A stretch of 64,000 nt of DNA. It comes from Leptospira limi (GTDB lineage Bacteria; Spirochaetota; Leptospiria; Leptospirales; Leptospiraceae). The notes under the pieces are model-generated. The model was given only the letters and a program-made list of their open reading frames with translations, made no database searches and was not told the DNA's origin. The stretch covers positions 2,110,501 through 2,174,500 of the forward strand of contig NZ_JAMQPV010000001.1 in the NCBI RefSeq assembly GCF_026151395.1, given 5' to 3'. Made by a program: the position numbers and the translations under genes. This document shows positions 17,128-25,683 of the stretch, piece by piece. Within the stretch, counting starts at the first letter, position 1. The number at the start of each line of letters is the position of its first letter.

Positions 17128-18450
17128 CTAATTTCGTCCAGTATAACCTATGACATCCATAAATGCAGAAACTGAAAATACTGCCTTACCAGGTCCAGGT
17201 TCGCCATACCCTGGAGGGGTTGGTAAACCATAAGATTCAAATGTTTCTTTCCATGCGCGTAAAAGTTCACAAAAATACACAAGAGGAGGGCCTGCTTGTT
17301 GGCCAAGAGTTGTGTATGGTTCCGGGCACCATGCTGTAAATCTAGGCACAATTCCTTTCGACATAAAAAAATCTAACCCTTGTTTTGTGGAAGTGATGGC
17401 TTCTTTTACTGTTTTGAATCCCCAAGGTTCAGAAAGTTCAACTCCACCTACAAAGTTGGGTATTACATTTTCGGGTCCAAATACTTCTGCTGAATCCACC
17501 ACTCTTCGGATCCAATTTTCATATCCAATCCAACTTGCTTTCCCAGGGCATATTTTTTCAAAAAGAGCCTTGTCCCATACTTCATAATTGGGATGGTAAA
17601 TTTGAATCCCTGCATCTTTGAATTTTTGGCAATCTTCCTTTTCAAAGGCTTGTGCTACTAGTTTTCCCATCCATCGTTTCGGAAACCTAGCTTCGATGGC
17701 TTCTGGATACTGTAAGTAAAAATCCACTTCCGATTTTTTCTTGAGATTGGTGAGGACGGAACCACCTGTGATTGTGTACACTTTTGCAACTTCGTCTTCT
17801 GCATCTACCCAAGATAACACTTCTAAAATATCTTCTACATCCTTGACTCCCGTATAAGGACGACCCGCGCCTTTTTGTTGGCGGTAGTTATGGTTGATGT
17901 CACAATACGCACATTCTTCGTCTTTTCCAAAGTACTGGCAGTTACGAAAGACAGTTAAGTAAAGAAGGTAACCCCATTCGATGACGGGTGCGATTTCGCC
18001 AGGAAGTTTTCCTGATTTAGTTTTGTGTCTGTACCAAGATGGAATGGGTGGGTATTCTGCTGTTCCAATTTCTGTATCCTCTAAAAACAGAGTTGGTTTT
18101 CCCTCTTTCAGTTTCATTTTGTACGGGGAATTTGGGTTATTTCGTGTGGAGATGACGGTTTTCAAAAGTCCAAAATGGCCACCGCTGATTTTGATTTCTT
18201 CTGGAGCTTTCGTATCTGCTCCATCTTTTAGATCCGCTAGTGGAATATGATCGAAGGAAAAGATAAAGTAATCCTTAGATTTATAAGGGTCTTTGACTTG
18301 GAAGGCCTCTGGGAAAAAATGAATCCCTTGTCTTAAGATGTCTTGTTTGACGATGGCTTCCATAGGTAAGTCTTTATACGTTCTTTCCATTTCTTCTAAT
18401 AAAGAGAGGGAGGAGGCAGGTCTTTGGTGCAATGTAGAGGTTTCAGCCAT
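17128..18450 (-). CDS. Radical SAM protein with CX8CX2C cluster motif
   Basis: A 440-residue protein starting MAETSTLHQRP. The radical SAM cysteines are at about 171, 180 and 183 (C-8-C-2-C, followed by DINHNYR), a spacing unlike the common CX3CX2C; a YTITGGSVLT stretch is the likely glycine-rich SAM-binding strand. About 160 residues precede the cluster and form a separate N-terminal domain. The substrate is unknown. I use the ATG at 18450; the frame is open to 18612, but that extension is low-complexity and basic. It is probably co-transcribed with the PP2C receptor downstream. Confidence 0.75.
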   Translation of the reverse strand: MAETSTLHQRPASSLSLLEEMERTYKDLPMEAIVKQDILRQGIHFFPEAFQVKDPYKSKDYFIFSFDHIPLADLKDGADTKAPEEIKISGGHFGLLKTVISTRNNPNSPYKMKLKEGKPTLFLEDTEIGTAEYPPIPSWYRHKTKSGKLPGEIAPVIEWGYLLYLTVFRNCQYFGKDEECAYCDINHNYRQQKGAGRPYTGVKDVEDILEVLSWVDAEDEVAKVYTITGGSVLTNLKKKSEVDFYLQYPEAIEARFPKRWMGKLVAQAFEKEDCQKFKDAGIQIYHPNYEVWDKALFEKICPGKASWIGYENWIRRVVDSAEVFGPENVIPNFVGGVELSEPWGFKTVKEAITSTKQGLDFFMSKGIVPRFTAWCPEPYTTLGQQAGPPLVYFCELLRAWKETFESYGLPTPPGYGEPGPGKAVFSVSAFMDVIGYTGRN

Positions 18451-18657
18451 ATTTGGAGTTTTTTTCTTCCTTTCTCTTAGACAAAGCGATTTTCCCAGAG
18501 AACGAGCGAAAAACCCCCGAAAAACGTAGGATCCGAACGAAAATACTGAATATTCGTTTACAAATCCGATCGCTAAATTATTTTTTTTCCGAACTAATGA
18601 AATTTTTTTCATTCTAGAAAAAAATACAAAAAAACTGGGAATTTTAGCTAGCTCAGT

Positions 18658-18687
18658 TTGTTGATTAGAGAGTAACGAAAGTACAAT
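18658..18687 (+). promoter_or_regulatory. Candidate promoter of the FecR lipoprotein gene
   Basis: TTGTTG (18658-18663) and TACAAT (18682-18687) are 18 bases apart, resembling sigma-70 elements; the gene starts about 20 bases further with an AGGAC ribosome site. Confidence 0.4.
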
Positions 18688-18708
18688 TTCACTAAGGGAC
18701 AGGACGAT

Positions 18709-19890
18709 ATGAAAGCATCGAAACTAACCATCATGGGACTTGCGCTTCTTTTCACTGGGCTTACAGTTTGTAAGAAACCAGAAGCAGAAGTATCAGAAGC
18801 ACCTAAAAAACCTGCAGACTTATCTGCGGTAGTCGTATTTGCGGTAGGAGATTCTAAAATCCAACACGCAGACCAAACGGAAGAAAAAGCACAACTTGGT
18901 GCCCTTCTGAAAACAGGGGATAATGTAGTCACAGGCGACAATGGAAAAGTAGACATCCAATTTGCAGATGGCTCGAGCATTCGTATCTCTCCAAAGTCCG
19001 CGATTGACTTTGCAAAACTTTCTCAAGACAACGCTGGAACAACAGACACTCAAATTGCTCTTGTTTCCGGAAAAGTATTCGCGAAAGTTAACAAAGCTAA
19101 GAAAGAAGACAACTTTACTGTCGTAACACCAACTGCAATTGCGGGTGTGCGAGGAACTTCTTTCATCGTAGAATCTGCTGAAGGAAAACCAGCGAAAGTG
19201 AAAGTGGTTGAAGGTGCAGTAGCATTTGCTCCACGTGTTCCAGCGTTAGAAAAACTTTCTGAAGAAGAAATTTCAAAAAACACTGAACTTAAAAAACTAC
19301 AAGAGTCTATTGCAAAGGCTGAAGTGATCTTGGAAAAAGACCAAGCTTCTACTCAATCAGCAAAATCTGCAGAACTTGCGAAGTCAGCTGACATTCAATC
19401 TTTGGATTTATCAAAAGCATTCAAAACTGCTGAGAAAGAAAAACTCGTAGTGGAAAGTGCAAAACTTACTAAAAACGAAGAACAAGAAATCAAAACGATC
19501 GTGACTGTTGACAAACAAACAGCACAAGAGATTGTAAAACTTAGTGAATCAGCTCAAACTGAGAAACTCGATGAATTGAAAAAACAAGAAATCGACACTA
19601 AAAAACAAGCGATCGAAAAAGAAGTAGCGAAACGACAAGAAGAAGAGAAGAAAAAATTCGAAGAATCTTTAGCTAGCCAACCAAAAGATTTCAAATCTAA
19701 AAAAGACATCGTAAACTACTACGAAAGAATCGAAAAAATCGTGTTAGTCGATGGAAAAACAGTGATTGGTGCAATCATCAACCAAGAAAATGGTCAATTG
19801 ATTGTTCACACTGAAAATGGTGTTAAGAAAATTGATATGGACAATGTAGAAGAAGTCATTTACGACCTTCAACAAAAATCCAAATTCTAA
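18709..19890 (+). CDS. FecR-domain lipoprotein
   Basis: A 393-residue lipoprotein: signal peptide with lipobox-like TGLTVC (Cys21), a FecR domain (about 38-170, with VGDSKIQ, LKTGDNVVTGDNGKVDIQFADGSS split over two strands, and TPTAIAGVRGTSF), then a long charged helical region rich in Lys, Glu and Gln (about 180-335) and a short C-terminal beta segment. In leptospires FecR-domain lipoproteins such as LipL45/Qlp42 are membrane proteins with environment-regulated amounts; membership of that exact group is a guess. It is monocistronic, with its own promoter and a strong terminator. Confidence 0.82.
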   Translation: MKASKLTIMGLALLFTGLTVCKKPEAEVSEAPKKPADLSAVVVFAVGDSKIQHADQTEEKAQLGALLKTGDNVVTGDNGKVDIQFADGSSIRISPKSAIDFAKLSQDNAGTTDTQIALVSGKVFAKVNKAKKEDNFTVVTPTAIAGVRGTSFIVESAEGKPAKVKVVEGAVAFAPRVPALEKLSEEEISKNTELKKLQESIAKAEVILEKDQASTQSAKSAELAKSADIQSLDLSKAFKTAEKEKLVVESAKLTKNEEQEIKTIVTVDKQTAQEIVKLSESAQTEKLDELKKQEIDTKKQAIEKEVAKRQEEEKKKFEESLASQPKDFKSKKDIVNYYERIEKIVLVDGKTVIGAIINQENGQLIVHTENGVKKIDMDNVEEVIYDLQQKSKF

Positions 19891-19917
19891 AACAACCACA
19901 CCCTTATGTAGAAAAGA

Positions 19918-19949
19918 AGCCTGGAGGGAATCCCCTTCGGGCTTTTTTT
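19918..19949. terminator. Strong bidirectional rho-independent terminator
   Basis: An 11-bp stem (19918-19928 with 19933-19943, two G-T pairs) with a 4-nt loop is followed by seven T on the plus strand and by a T-rich stretch on the minus strand. It can serve both the FecR gene and the converging lipA operon. Confidence 0.88.
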
Positions 19950-20244
19950 ATGTACTCGAGTTTTTGTATTCGTTCCAAAGGATCCGGATGGCATTGATGA
20001 GAGGGCTCACCTCGATCAGAAGTAAATTGTTTTGGTATTTCACAAGGAGTGTGTTTTGGCCAAATCGGTCCATTTCACCCCATTCTACTTGTAATTCTGG
20101 ATGGTGGGTAAGGGCTTTTTGGATGAGGACTTTTACTTCAAAATCAGAAAGAGTTTCATCGATTTCTCCTAAGTCCTTTAGAATGGACAAAAAGAAAGTT
20201 TTGGCGAGTTCTCTTTGAAATTCCGCTGATTCCTCTTCGTTCAT
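19948..20244 (-). CDS. Small hypothetical protein downstream of lipA
   Basis: A 98-residue cytosolic protein with an acidic N-terminus, a helical half (ELAKTFFLSILKDLGEID) and a beta half (NTLLVKYQNNLLLIEVSPL). It starts two bases after the lipA stop, so it is in the same operon. Its stop lies in the T run of the terminator. I recognise no family; a link to lipoylation is only positional. Confidence 0.65.
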   Translation of the reverse strand: MNEEESAEFQRELAKTFFLSILKDLGEIDETLSDFEVKVLIQKALTHHPELQVEWGEMDRFGQNTLLVKYQNNLLLIEVSPLINAIRILWNEYKNSST

Positions 20245-20246
20245 AC

Positions 20247-21167
20247 CTACTCTTTCGGTAGATTCAGAGAATCCTCCGTAAAATATTCATCTGCATGGTA
20301 AGAGGAACGGACGAGCGGTCCTGATGCTACTGTCTTAAATCCGATTTTATAAGCAGTTTCTTTCCACATTTGGAATGTTTCAGGGGGAATGAAACTTTGG
20401 ACTGGGTAATGAGTAGGACCTGGTTGTAAGTATTGCCCAATTGTCAACATTCGAACTCCATGCTCATATAAATCCTGTAAACATTGGTTCACATCCTCTT
20501 CTGTTTCCCCAAGTCCAAGGATCAGTCCACTTTTTGTGAGGAATCCATGTTTTGCGATATGAGTCAAAACTTCGAGGGACCTACGGTAATTTTTTTGGGG
20601 AGTGATTGTGGGAAAGAGTCGTTCCACAGTTTCAATGTTATGGTTGATGATATTGGGTTTGGCAGCATAGAGAATTTGTAAGGATTCTTCTTTGGCCTTA
20701 AAATCAGGGATAAGAACTTCGATGGAACATTCTGGTCGGTAGGTTTTGATTTTTGTGATGGTTTCTGCGAAATGGTTTGCCCCACCATCTTTTAAATCAT
20801 CTCGGTTGACTGCCGTGAGAACTACATGTTTAAGCCCTAGTGCTTCGACAGACCTTGCTACTTTTTCTGGTTCGTCAATGTCTAGGGATTTTGGTTTTCC
20901 AAAGGCGACATCACAGTATTGGCAACGTCTTGTGCAGATATCACCAGCCAACATATAGGTAGCAGTTTTTCGGTTCCAACAATGGTTGAGGTTTGGACAA
21001 CTTGCCGACTCACAAACCGTATGCAATTGTTTGGTTTCCACCTCCGCCCTTACGGCTGATAAGGCATCGGACTCTTTTGGGAAACTCACTCGCACCTTCA
21101 TCCAATCTGGGAGAGGTTGGGTGGGGTTCAAATGTTTTGAGCGAGGTTTCTTTTTTAGTGGATTCAT
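20247..21167 (-). CDS. lipA: Lipoyl synthase
   Basis: LipA is a radical SAM enzyme that inserts two sulfurs into octanoyl groups on the E2 and H proteins of oxo-acid dehydrogenases and the glycine cleavage system. The 306-residue protein has both [4Fe-4S] sites: CESASCPNLNHC (CX4CX5C) and CTRRCQYC (CX3CX2C), plus the C-terminal RSSYHADEYF with the conserved Arg-Ser-Ser-Tyr. I place the start at the ATG 21167, next to a GAAGG site; the open frame further upstream is not lipA-like and overlaps the divergent gene. The following small gene is in the same operon. Confidence 0.95.
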   Translation of the reverse strand: MNPLKKKPRSKHLNPTQPLPDWMKVRVSFPKESDALSAVRAEVETKQLHTVCESASCPNLNHCWNRKTATYMLAGDICTRRCQYCDVAFGKPKSLDIDEPEKVARSVEALGLKHVVLTAVNRDDLKDGGANHFAETITKIKTYRPECSIEVLIPDFKAKEESLQILYAAKPNIINHNIETVERLFPTITPQKNYRRSLEVLTHIAKHGFLTKSGLILGLGETEEDVNQCLQDLYEHGVRMLTIGQYLQPGPTHYPVQSFIPPETFQMWKETAYKIGFKTVASGPLVRSSYHADEYFTEDSLNLPKE

Positions 21168-21216
21168 ACCTTCTTTAGACTTTTTGAAATGAGGCCACTT
21201 TGTAAAATGGAAAAAC

Positions 21217-21960
21217 ATGAGGATCAATGCATTTCTTGCCAAATTAGGTTTAGGTTCCCGACGGAAAGTAGAAGAATTGGTCCTATCGGGCCGGGTCAAA
21301 ATCAATGGAAGTACGATCACAGATTTGTCCTTCCAGGTGAATGAGGAAGATACAATCCTATTCGATGGTAAACCGGTCGGAAAAGAGGAAGGATTTGAAT
21401 CGAGGCCAAAAATCATAGCGTTTAATAAGCCAGCTGGGTTCCTCACCTCTCATGAAGACAAACACCATGAGAACACCATTTTCACCTTATTACCCGAATC
21501 GTTCCAAAAGTATAATTATGCTGGTCGTTTGGATTTAGATTCAAGGGGACTTATCCTTTTGTCAATCGATGGGAATTTTATCCAAAAAGTAACACATCCT
21601 AAAAACAAAATCGATAAAGAATATATTATTAGTTTAAAACAACCAGTCAGTTGGAAAAAAATTGCCGAGGAATTTATGTTAGGTGTAAGGGAAGGGGGGG
21701 AAACTCTACGTGCCCTTTCTGTAAAACCAGCAAACGTCGTTCCCGAAAAAACCCAACCTGGATTTACAAGTTACCTTAGCATTGTCTTAAAAGAAGGGAA
21801 AAAAAGACAAATTCGTAGGATGTGTAAAACAAAGGATTTAGTTGTTCTTGATTTGTATCGAATTCGGATCGGTAAATTGGATCTCCGCAATTTTCATTTG
21901 GAAGAAGGAAAATACAAAGTGGTCACAGAAGGACAAGTTCTAGGGAATCCAAGTTCTTAA
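21217..21960 (+). CDS. RsuA-family pseudouridine synthase
   Basis: A 247-residue RNA-modifying enzyme with an N-terminal S4 RNA-binding domain (MRINAFLAKLGLGSRRKVEELV, about 1-60) and a catalytic domain with GRLDLDSRGLILLS (catalytic Asp in the RLD motif), KEYIISL and KKRQIRRM. This is the RsuA/RluB/RluE/RluF group, which isomerises uridines in 16S or 23S rRNA; the target cannot be assigned. It is divergent from lipA with a gap of about 50 bases. Confidence 0.88.
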   Translation: MRINAFLAKLGLGSRRKVEELVLSGRVKINGSTITDLSFQVNEEDTILFDGKPVGKEEGFESRPKIIAFNKPAGFLTSHEDKHHENTIFTLLPESFQKYNYAGRLDLDSRGLILLSIDGNFIQKVTHPKNKIDKEYIISLKQPVSWKKIAEEFMLGVREGGETLRALSVKPANVVPEKTQPGFTSYLSIVLKEGKKRQIRRMCKTKDLVVLDLYRIRIGKLDLRNFHLEEGKYKVVTEGQVLGNPSS

Positions 21961-22016
21961 TTTGGTTGAAGAATCCACTCGACTCATAAAATGGTGAGGT
22001 TAGGGGATTTGTTTTT

Positions 22017-23042
22017 TTGAAATCAAAACCATTTTTATTTTACCCAGTTGTTCTCTTTTTATTTATCTTTGTCATAGATAAAATTTTTTTATTACCCATC
22101 TTTCACGATGAATTTTTGCAAGCAGGGAATTCGGTTTTTTACTTTCAGAGAAAGGTTTTAAAAGATCGATTGCAAAAAGATCCAGTTTTGAAGGAAAAAA
22201 AACTGACTTTGGTTTTTGGAGACTCTCGTTCCTATCCTTTTTCAGAAATAGGAATCCCTGAACCCTATAAAAAAAATTGGACACTCTATAATTTCAGTAG
22301 CCCACAAGGAATTCCAATGAATTCCTACATTCAATTCCAAGAAATTTTGGAATCTGGTGTCACTCCTGATTTTGTTATTCTTTCCTTAAGTCCGGAGGCC
22401 TTCGATGATTCCAAAGGATTTATTTTATCACCTTTTTTACGAATGGGGTGTGATTCAAATTGTATCGCTACAGTTTGGGAAGATGTTCCTTTCAAAGAAA
22501 AATGGGATTATCTATTAGATCGTGTATTTGCCATCAGAAGTATTGAGTTCAATTTATCACTTTTTACTTCCAGACTCAAACAAGGAAAATTAAAAGAATA
22601 CAAATCTTCACACAACAAAGAATTCCAACTCATCAATTATTCAAAAGGCGAATATTTGATGTATGGTGTACAATCGAATCCAATTGAAAAAATTAAAAAT
22701 GATACAATTCGAATTGGGAATTTATACATGCGATCCTATTCCATTGGGTCATCACAATTCCCTTATGTGGAAAAAATCTTAAAAATCACAAAAGAGAAAA
22801 ATATCAAAACCTTGGTGGTTTGGCCAAAGGTTTTTCCTGAGTATTATTCTTATTACGAAAAATTTCATATAAAAGAAGTTTGGTGGGAAAGAGTAGAAAC
22901 CTTGGCAAAACAATATGATGCAAAAACTCTCAATTGGAATGCACCTAAGACTTGTGATTTATTCAATGATGCATCCCACCAATCCGCATTTTGTTTCGAA
23001 TCTCAAATGAAAGAAATTTGGATCAATTACGCTGAAAAGTAG
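22017..23042 (+). CDS. SGNH-like exported protein (DUF1574-type)
   Basis: A 341-residue protein with an N-terminal signal anchor (about 5-25). It has LVFGDSRSYPF (block I GDS with the candidate nucleophile) and near the end FNDASHQS (block V D-x-x-H), as in the SGNH hydrolase fold, and resembles the DUF1574 proteins abundant in Leptospira. These may act in O-acyl transfer on envelope polymers; this is inference. The start is TTG, preceded by AGGGGAT at about 11 bases. Its 3' end overlaps the presumed start of the HPP gene. Confidence 0.65.
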   Translation: MKSKPFLFYPVVLFLFIFVIDKIFLLPIFHDEFLQAGNSVFYFQRKVLKDRLQKDPVLKEKKLTLVFGDSRSYPFSEIGIPEPYKKNWTLYNFSSPQGIPMNSYIQFQEILESGVTPDFVILSLSPEAFDDSKGFILSPFLRMGCDSNCIATVWEDVPFKEKWDYLLDRVFAIRSIEFNLSLFTSRLKQGKLKEYKSSHNKEFQLINYSKGEYLMYGVQSNPIEKIKNDTIRIGNLYMRSYSIGSSQFPYVEKILKITKEKNIKTLVVWPKVFPEYYSYYEKFHIKEVWWERVETLAKQYDAKTLNWNAPKTCDLFNDASHQSAFCFESQMKEIWINYAEK

Positions 23043-23556
23043 ATTTAAAAATATCCCTTACAAAATTAAGGCACCACTTCTCGCAAAAAGGAACAGATTA
23101 TCATATCGATTTGCGATTTGGAGTTTTTTAAGTAGTACGATTTCCATTTGGTCAATTTTAATCATCACCAATCTCTCGGGTCATACTCTCCTCATTGGAT
23201 CTTTTGGTGCCACCTCGGTATTGTTATTTGCAGTTCCAGATGCTCCCTTATCACAACCTAGAAATTTGATTGGTGGCCATCTATTGTCAGCTATGATTGC
23301 CGTAATACTTGTGTATTTATTTGGAACCAATTTTTTCACAATTGGATTATCGGTTGGGTTATCGATTCTTGTGATGTATCTGACTCATACCTTACACCCA
23401 CCAGGAGGGGCCACAGCACTGATTGGTGTGATAGGAGGAGTGGGAGTTGATTTTATTTTTTTCCCTGTAATGGTTGGGGTGATTGTTCTATTGGTTAATG
23501 CACTTGTTGTGAACAATTTAGTGCACCACCGGAAGTATCCGGTGGTTTGGTTTTAG
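23032..23556 (+). CDS. HPP-family membrane protein with non-standard start
   Basis: A membrane protein of the HPP family with about four transmembrane helices. Family marks are GSFGATSVLLFAVPDAPLSQPRN split over helix 2, GGHLLSA and THTLHPPGGATAL containing the His-Pro-Pro. Homologous sequence runs upstream of the first TTG (23215) back to about 23030, but that frame has no ATG, GTG or TTG after the stop at 23008-23010. I place the start at CTG 23032, with a GGA about ten bases upstream; ATT 23026 is the alternative. It overlaps the preceding gene, so initiation may be by coupling. HPP proteins are proposed nitrite or small-ion transporters. Confidence 0.7.
   Translation: MKSRFKNIPYKIKAPLLAKRNRLSYRFAIWSFLSSTISIWSILIITNLSGHTLLIGSFGATSVLLFAVPDAPLSQPRNLIGGHLLSAMIAVILVYLFGTNFFTIGLSVGLSILVMYLTHTLHPPGGATALIGVIGGVGVDFIFFPVMVGVIVLLVNALVVNNLVHHRKYPVVWF
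23525..23554 (+). terminator. Terminator inside the 3' end of the HPP gene
   Basis: A perfect 9-bp stem ACCACCGGA/TCCGGTGGT with a 4-nt loop (23525-23546) is followed by TTGGTTTT. It encodes the last residues of the HPP protein and ends just before its stop. Confidence 0.6.
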
Positions 23557-23557
23557 C

Positions 23558-24202
23558 TTACCAATTTAGTTTTTTTGAGTCTTCCACAAATTTAGCAAGT
23601 CCACTATCAGTTAGTGGGTGTTTGAATAACATTTCAAATACAGAGTATGGTAAAGTCACACAGTCAGCTCCGCGTAACGCAACTTCTTTGAAATGAATCG
23701 GATGGCGAACAGATGCAGCAAGGATTTGTGTTTCGATTCCGTAATTATCATAAATTTCACGGATCTCAGAAATCAGATCGAGTCCATCATAACCAACATC
23801 ATCCAATCGTCCAACAAATGGAGAAATAAAACTGGCTCCTGCTTTTGCTGCAAGTAACGCTTGGTTTGCCGTAAAACAAAGTGTAACGTTTGTTTGGATT
23901 CCTTTTTCAGCGAACGCATTGACTGCTTTGATCCCTTCTGGGATTAAAGGCACTTTTACGACTACGTTTTCTGCAATTTTAGAAAGTTCTAAACCTTCTT
24001 TGATCATCGTAGGTGCATCAGTCGCAAGAACTTCAGCACTCACAGGTCCTTTTACAAAACTACAGATTTCTTTGATGACTTCTGTAAATTTGCGGCCTGA
24101 TTTTGCAATGATGGATGGGTTAGTGGTGATACCGTCAAGTAAGCCTAATTCATGGACTTTTTTGATTTCGTCAATGTTGGCTGTGTCTAAAAATAAATTC
24201 AT
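23558..24202 (-). CDS. Transaldolase / fructose-6-phosphate aldolase family
   Basis: A 214-residue short-form transaldolase (TalC/FSA-like), a cytosolic aldolase of the pentose phosphate pathway. It begins [15 protein letters not shown] and has [18 protein letters not shown] (Schiff-base Lys in the VKVP strand), [18 protein letters not shown] and SPFVGRLDD. The length matches the FSA/MipB group; sequence of this size cannot separate transaldolase from fructose-6-phosphate aldolase activity. It is convergent with the HPP gene, one base between stops. A perfect GCTCGGA/TCCGAGC hairpin (24215-24236) without T run lies just before its start. Confidence 0.9.
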   Translation of the reverse strand: MNLFLDTANIDEIKKVHELGLLDGITTNPSIIAKSGRKFTEVIKEICSFVKGPVSAEVLATDAPTMIKEGLELSKIAENVVVKVPLIPEGIKAVNAFAEKGIQTNVTLCFTANQALLAAKAGASFISPFVGRLDDVGYDGLDLISEIREIYDNYGIETQILAASVRHPIHFKEVALRGADCVTLPYSVFEMLFKHPLTDSGLAKFVEDSKKLNW

Positions 24203-24254
24203 TTTGCCTCATCTGCTCGGAACTTTAGATCCGAGCCTCAGAGTGACAGGGTAA

Positions 24255-24926
24255 CTACGGGATTAAATCCCGCAAGGTTTTTGTTTCTTGTACACTGAAG
24301 AAATCCACGTAATCTTTTGCGATGACGTCTCGGATATTGGCAGAAAAGTAATCAATCCGGCGTGTGTAAGAGAGTTTTTTGTAACCTTCACGCCAAACGA
24401 CAGCAAATCCACCTCTTGGAGGGTTTTCCCGGCGTTCCACAAGTTCCCAAATCGCTGCTCCGGAAACTTTGTCATCCCCTATGGATTCCTTTCTTGGTTT
24501 TCCATATTTTTTCTCAAGTTTCTCTTTGATTTTGTCAGTGGGGACCAAATTGAAAGTCACTCCTACAGAAAATAGAATTCCGTTTTCTCGGAACTCGGTT
24601 TGGCCATCGATCGTTGGATCCGTTTCTGGCTGTCCTTCTCGTTTGGGTCGGACTTCTTTTAAGAGTTCAGGGGTTTTATAAAAACGATAGAGGTAAAGAA
24701 TCCCGTTACGGCGGATGAGCAAACTGACATCTTTTTTTTCATTTAAGATTTCAATTTTCTCTTTGGATTCTGGGTTTGTCGCCATGGAAAGGAATTTCTC
24801 GCGGATGGATTCGAAGGTCATCCCCCATGAGGCTTCCGCAAATCCATCCAAAGTATTTGGTATTTCTGTCTGTGAAAATAAATAACCAGGGAAACAAAAT
24901 AGGAGGACTAGCAGATATTTCTTCAT
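24255..24926 (-). CDS. Exported hypothetical protein
   Basis: A 223-residue protein with a signal peptide (KKYLLVLLFCFPGYLFSQ) and a mature domain beginning with LDGFAEASWGMTFESIREKF, a WGM-x-F pattern seen in several exported spirochete proteins. A KLEKKYGKPRKE segment and a C-terminal RRIDYFSANIRDVIAKDYV follow. No enzymatic motif is visible. The start at 24926 gives a standard signal peptide; MADRNVMKK six residues upstream is possible. The frame is open far upstream, but that part overlaps the next gene. It follows the membrane-protein gene by about 40 bases. Confidence 0.65.
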   Translation of the reverse strand: MKKYLLVLLFCFPGYLFSQTEIPNTLDGFAEASWGMTFESIREKFLSMATNPESKEKIEILNEKKDVSLLIRRNGILYLYRFYKTPELLKEVRPKREGQPETDPTIDGQTEFRENGILFSVGVTFNLVPTDKIKEKLEKKYGKPRKESIGDDKVSGAAIWELVERRENPPRGGFAVVWREGYKKLSYTRRIDYFSANIRDVIAKDYVDFFSVQETKTLRDLIP

Positions 24927-24969
24927 AACATTTCTATCGGCCATTCTCCCAAAAAAGCGAACTGGTTTC

Positions 24970-25683
24970 TCACTTAAATTCTTCCGAGAAAGGATCGTCC
25001 CCGAGCCCATACGAGTCTGTTTCGTTGGCAAAGGGATTTTCTTCCAAATCATCTGAGTCCGTTCCATTCTCTTCATAGGAGTCTTCGAAGGAATTTGAGC
25101 CTCCCCAATCGGATTCCCCTTCGTAGGAAGGTATGGGTTCAAAACTGACCCCAAAAATTGGTTCTTGGTTCCAAAGGAAAATGAGTACAGGTATTTGTAA
25201 AAAGAAGAGGAGTAAGTAGAATAAAAAATACAAATCTCTGTCGAGACCGTAATGTACGGCTCCACTCGACAAATTACCAAGAGCAAATCCGGACAAAACC
25301 GGTTTGGCTAGACCTAATAAAGACCGTTCCTGGTAGGCTTCTTTTAAGACTGGATAAGAAAAAAATAATACCAAAAAGAAAATCGGCATGTGGAAGATAT
25401 GTTCAAATACCCCTGGCCCTTTTTCTCCGAGTAACGAGCCAAGTAAGGACCAAAGCCATACAAAAAGGGCACTCCCCAAAAATGCCAAACTCCCGTACAG
25501 AATGTTCCCGTTTGATTCTAACAGATCGAGGAAAATGCGAATGACATCCCCTCGAATGTCTGTTAGTTCCTCTCTTCGGTAATTGGACTTCGCTGAAAAA
25601 AATAGAATTTTTACGTAATAGGATATTACGGAAGTCAGCAGTCCAAAACAAAGTAGAAAGAGTAGGAAAAGGAAAAATTCCAT
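24970..25683 (-). CDS. Membrane protein of unknown function
   Basis: A 237-residue protein with about five transmembrane helices (about 3-28, 62-85, 95-112, 120-140 and 150-172) and an acidic, Ser/Asp/Glu-rich cytosolic tail (about 180-237). The hydrophobic part resembles Yip1-like membrane proteins in layout only. Its ATG shares one base with the purH stop (TAATG), so it is translated from the purN-purH transcript. No family is assigned. Confidence 0.65.
   Translation of the reverse strand: MEFFLFLLFLLCFGLLTSVISYYVKILFFSAKSNYRREELTDIRGDVIRIFLDLLESNGNILYGSLAFLGSALFVWLWSLLGSLLGEKGPGVFEHIFHMPIFFLVLFFSYPVLKEAYQERSLLGLAKPVLSGFALGNLSSGAVHYGLDRDLYFLFYLLLFFLQIPVLIFLWNQEPIFGVSFEPIPSYEGESDWGGSNSFEDSYEENGTDSDDLEENPFANETDSYGLGDDPFSEEFK

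Noticed and set aside
24215..24236. GCTCGGA/TCCGAGC hairpin as a terminator
   Set aside because: Perfect stem but no T run on either strand; its role is unclear, so it is not called as a terminator.
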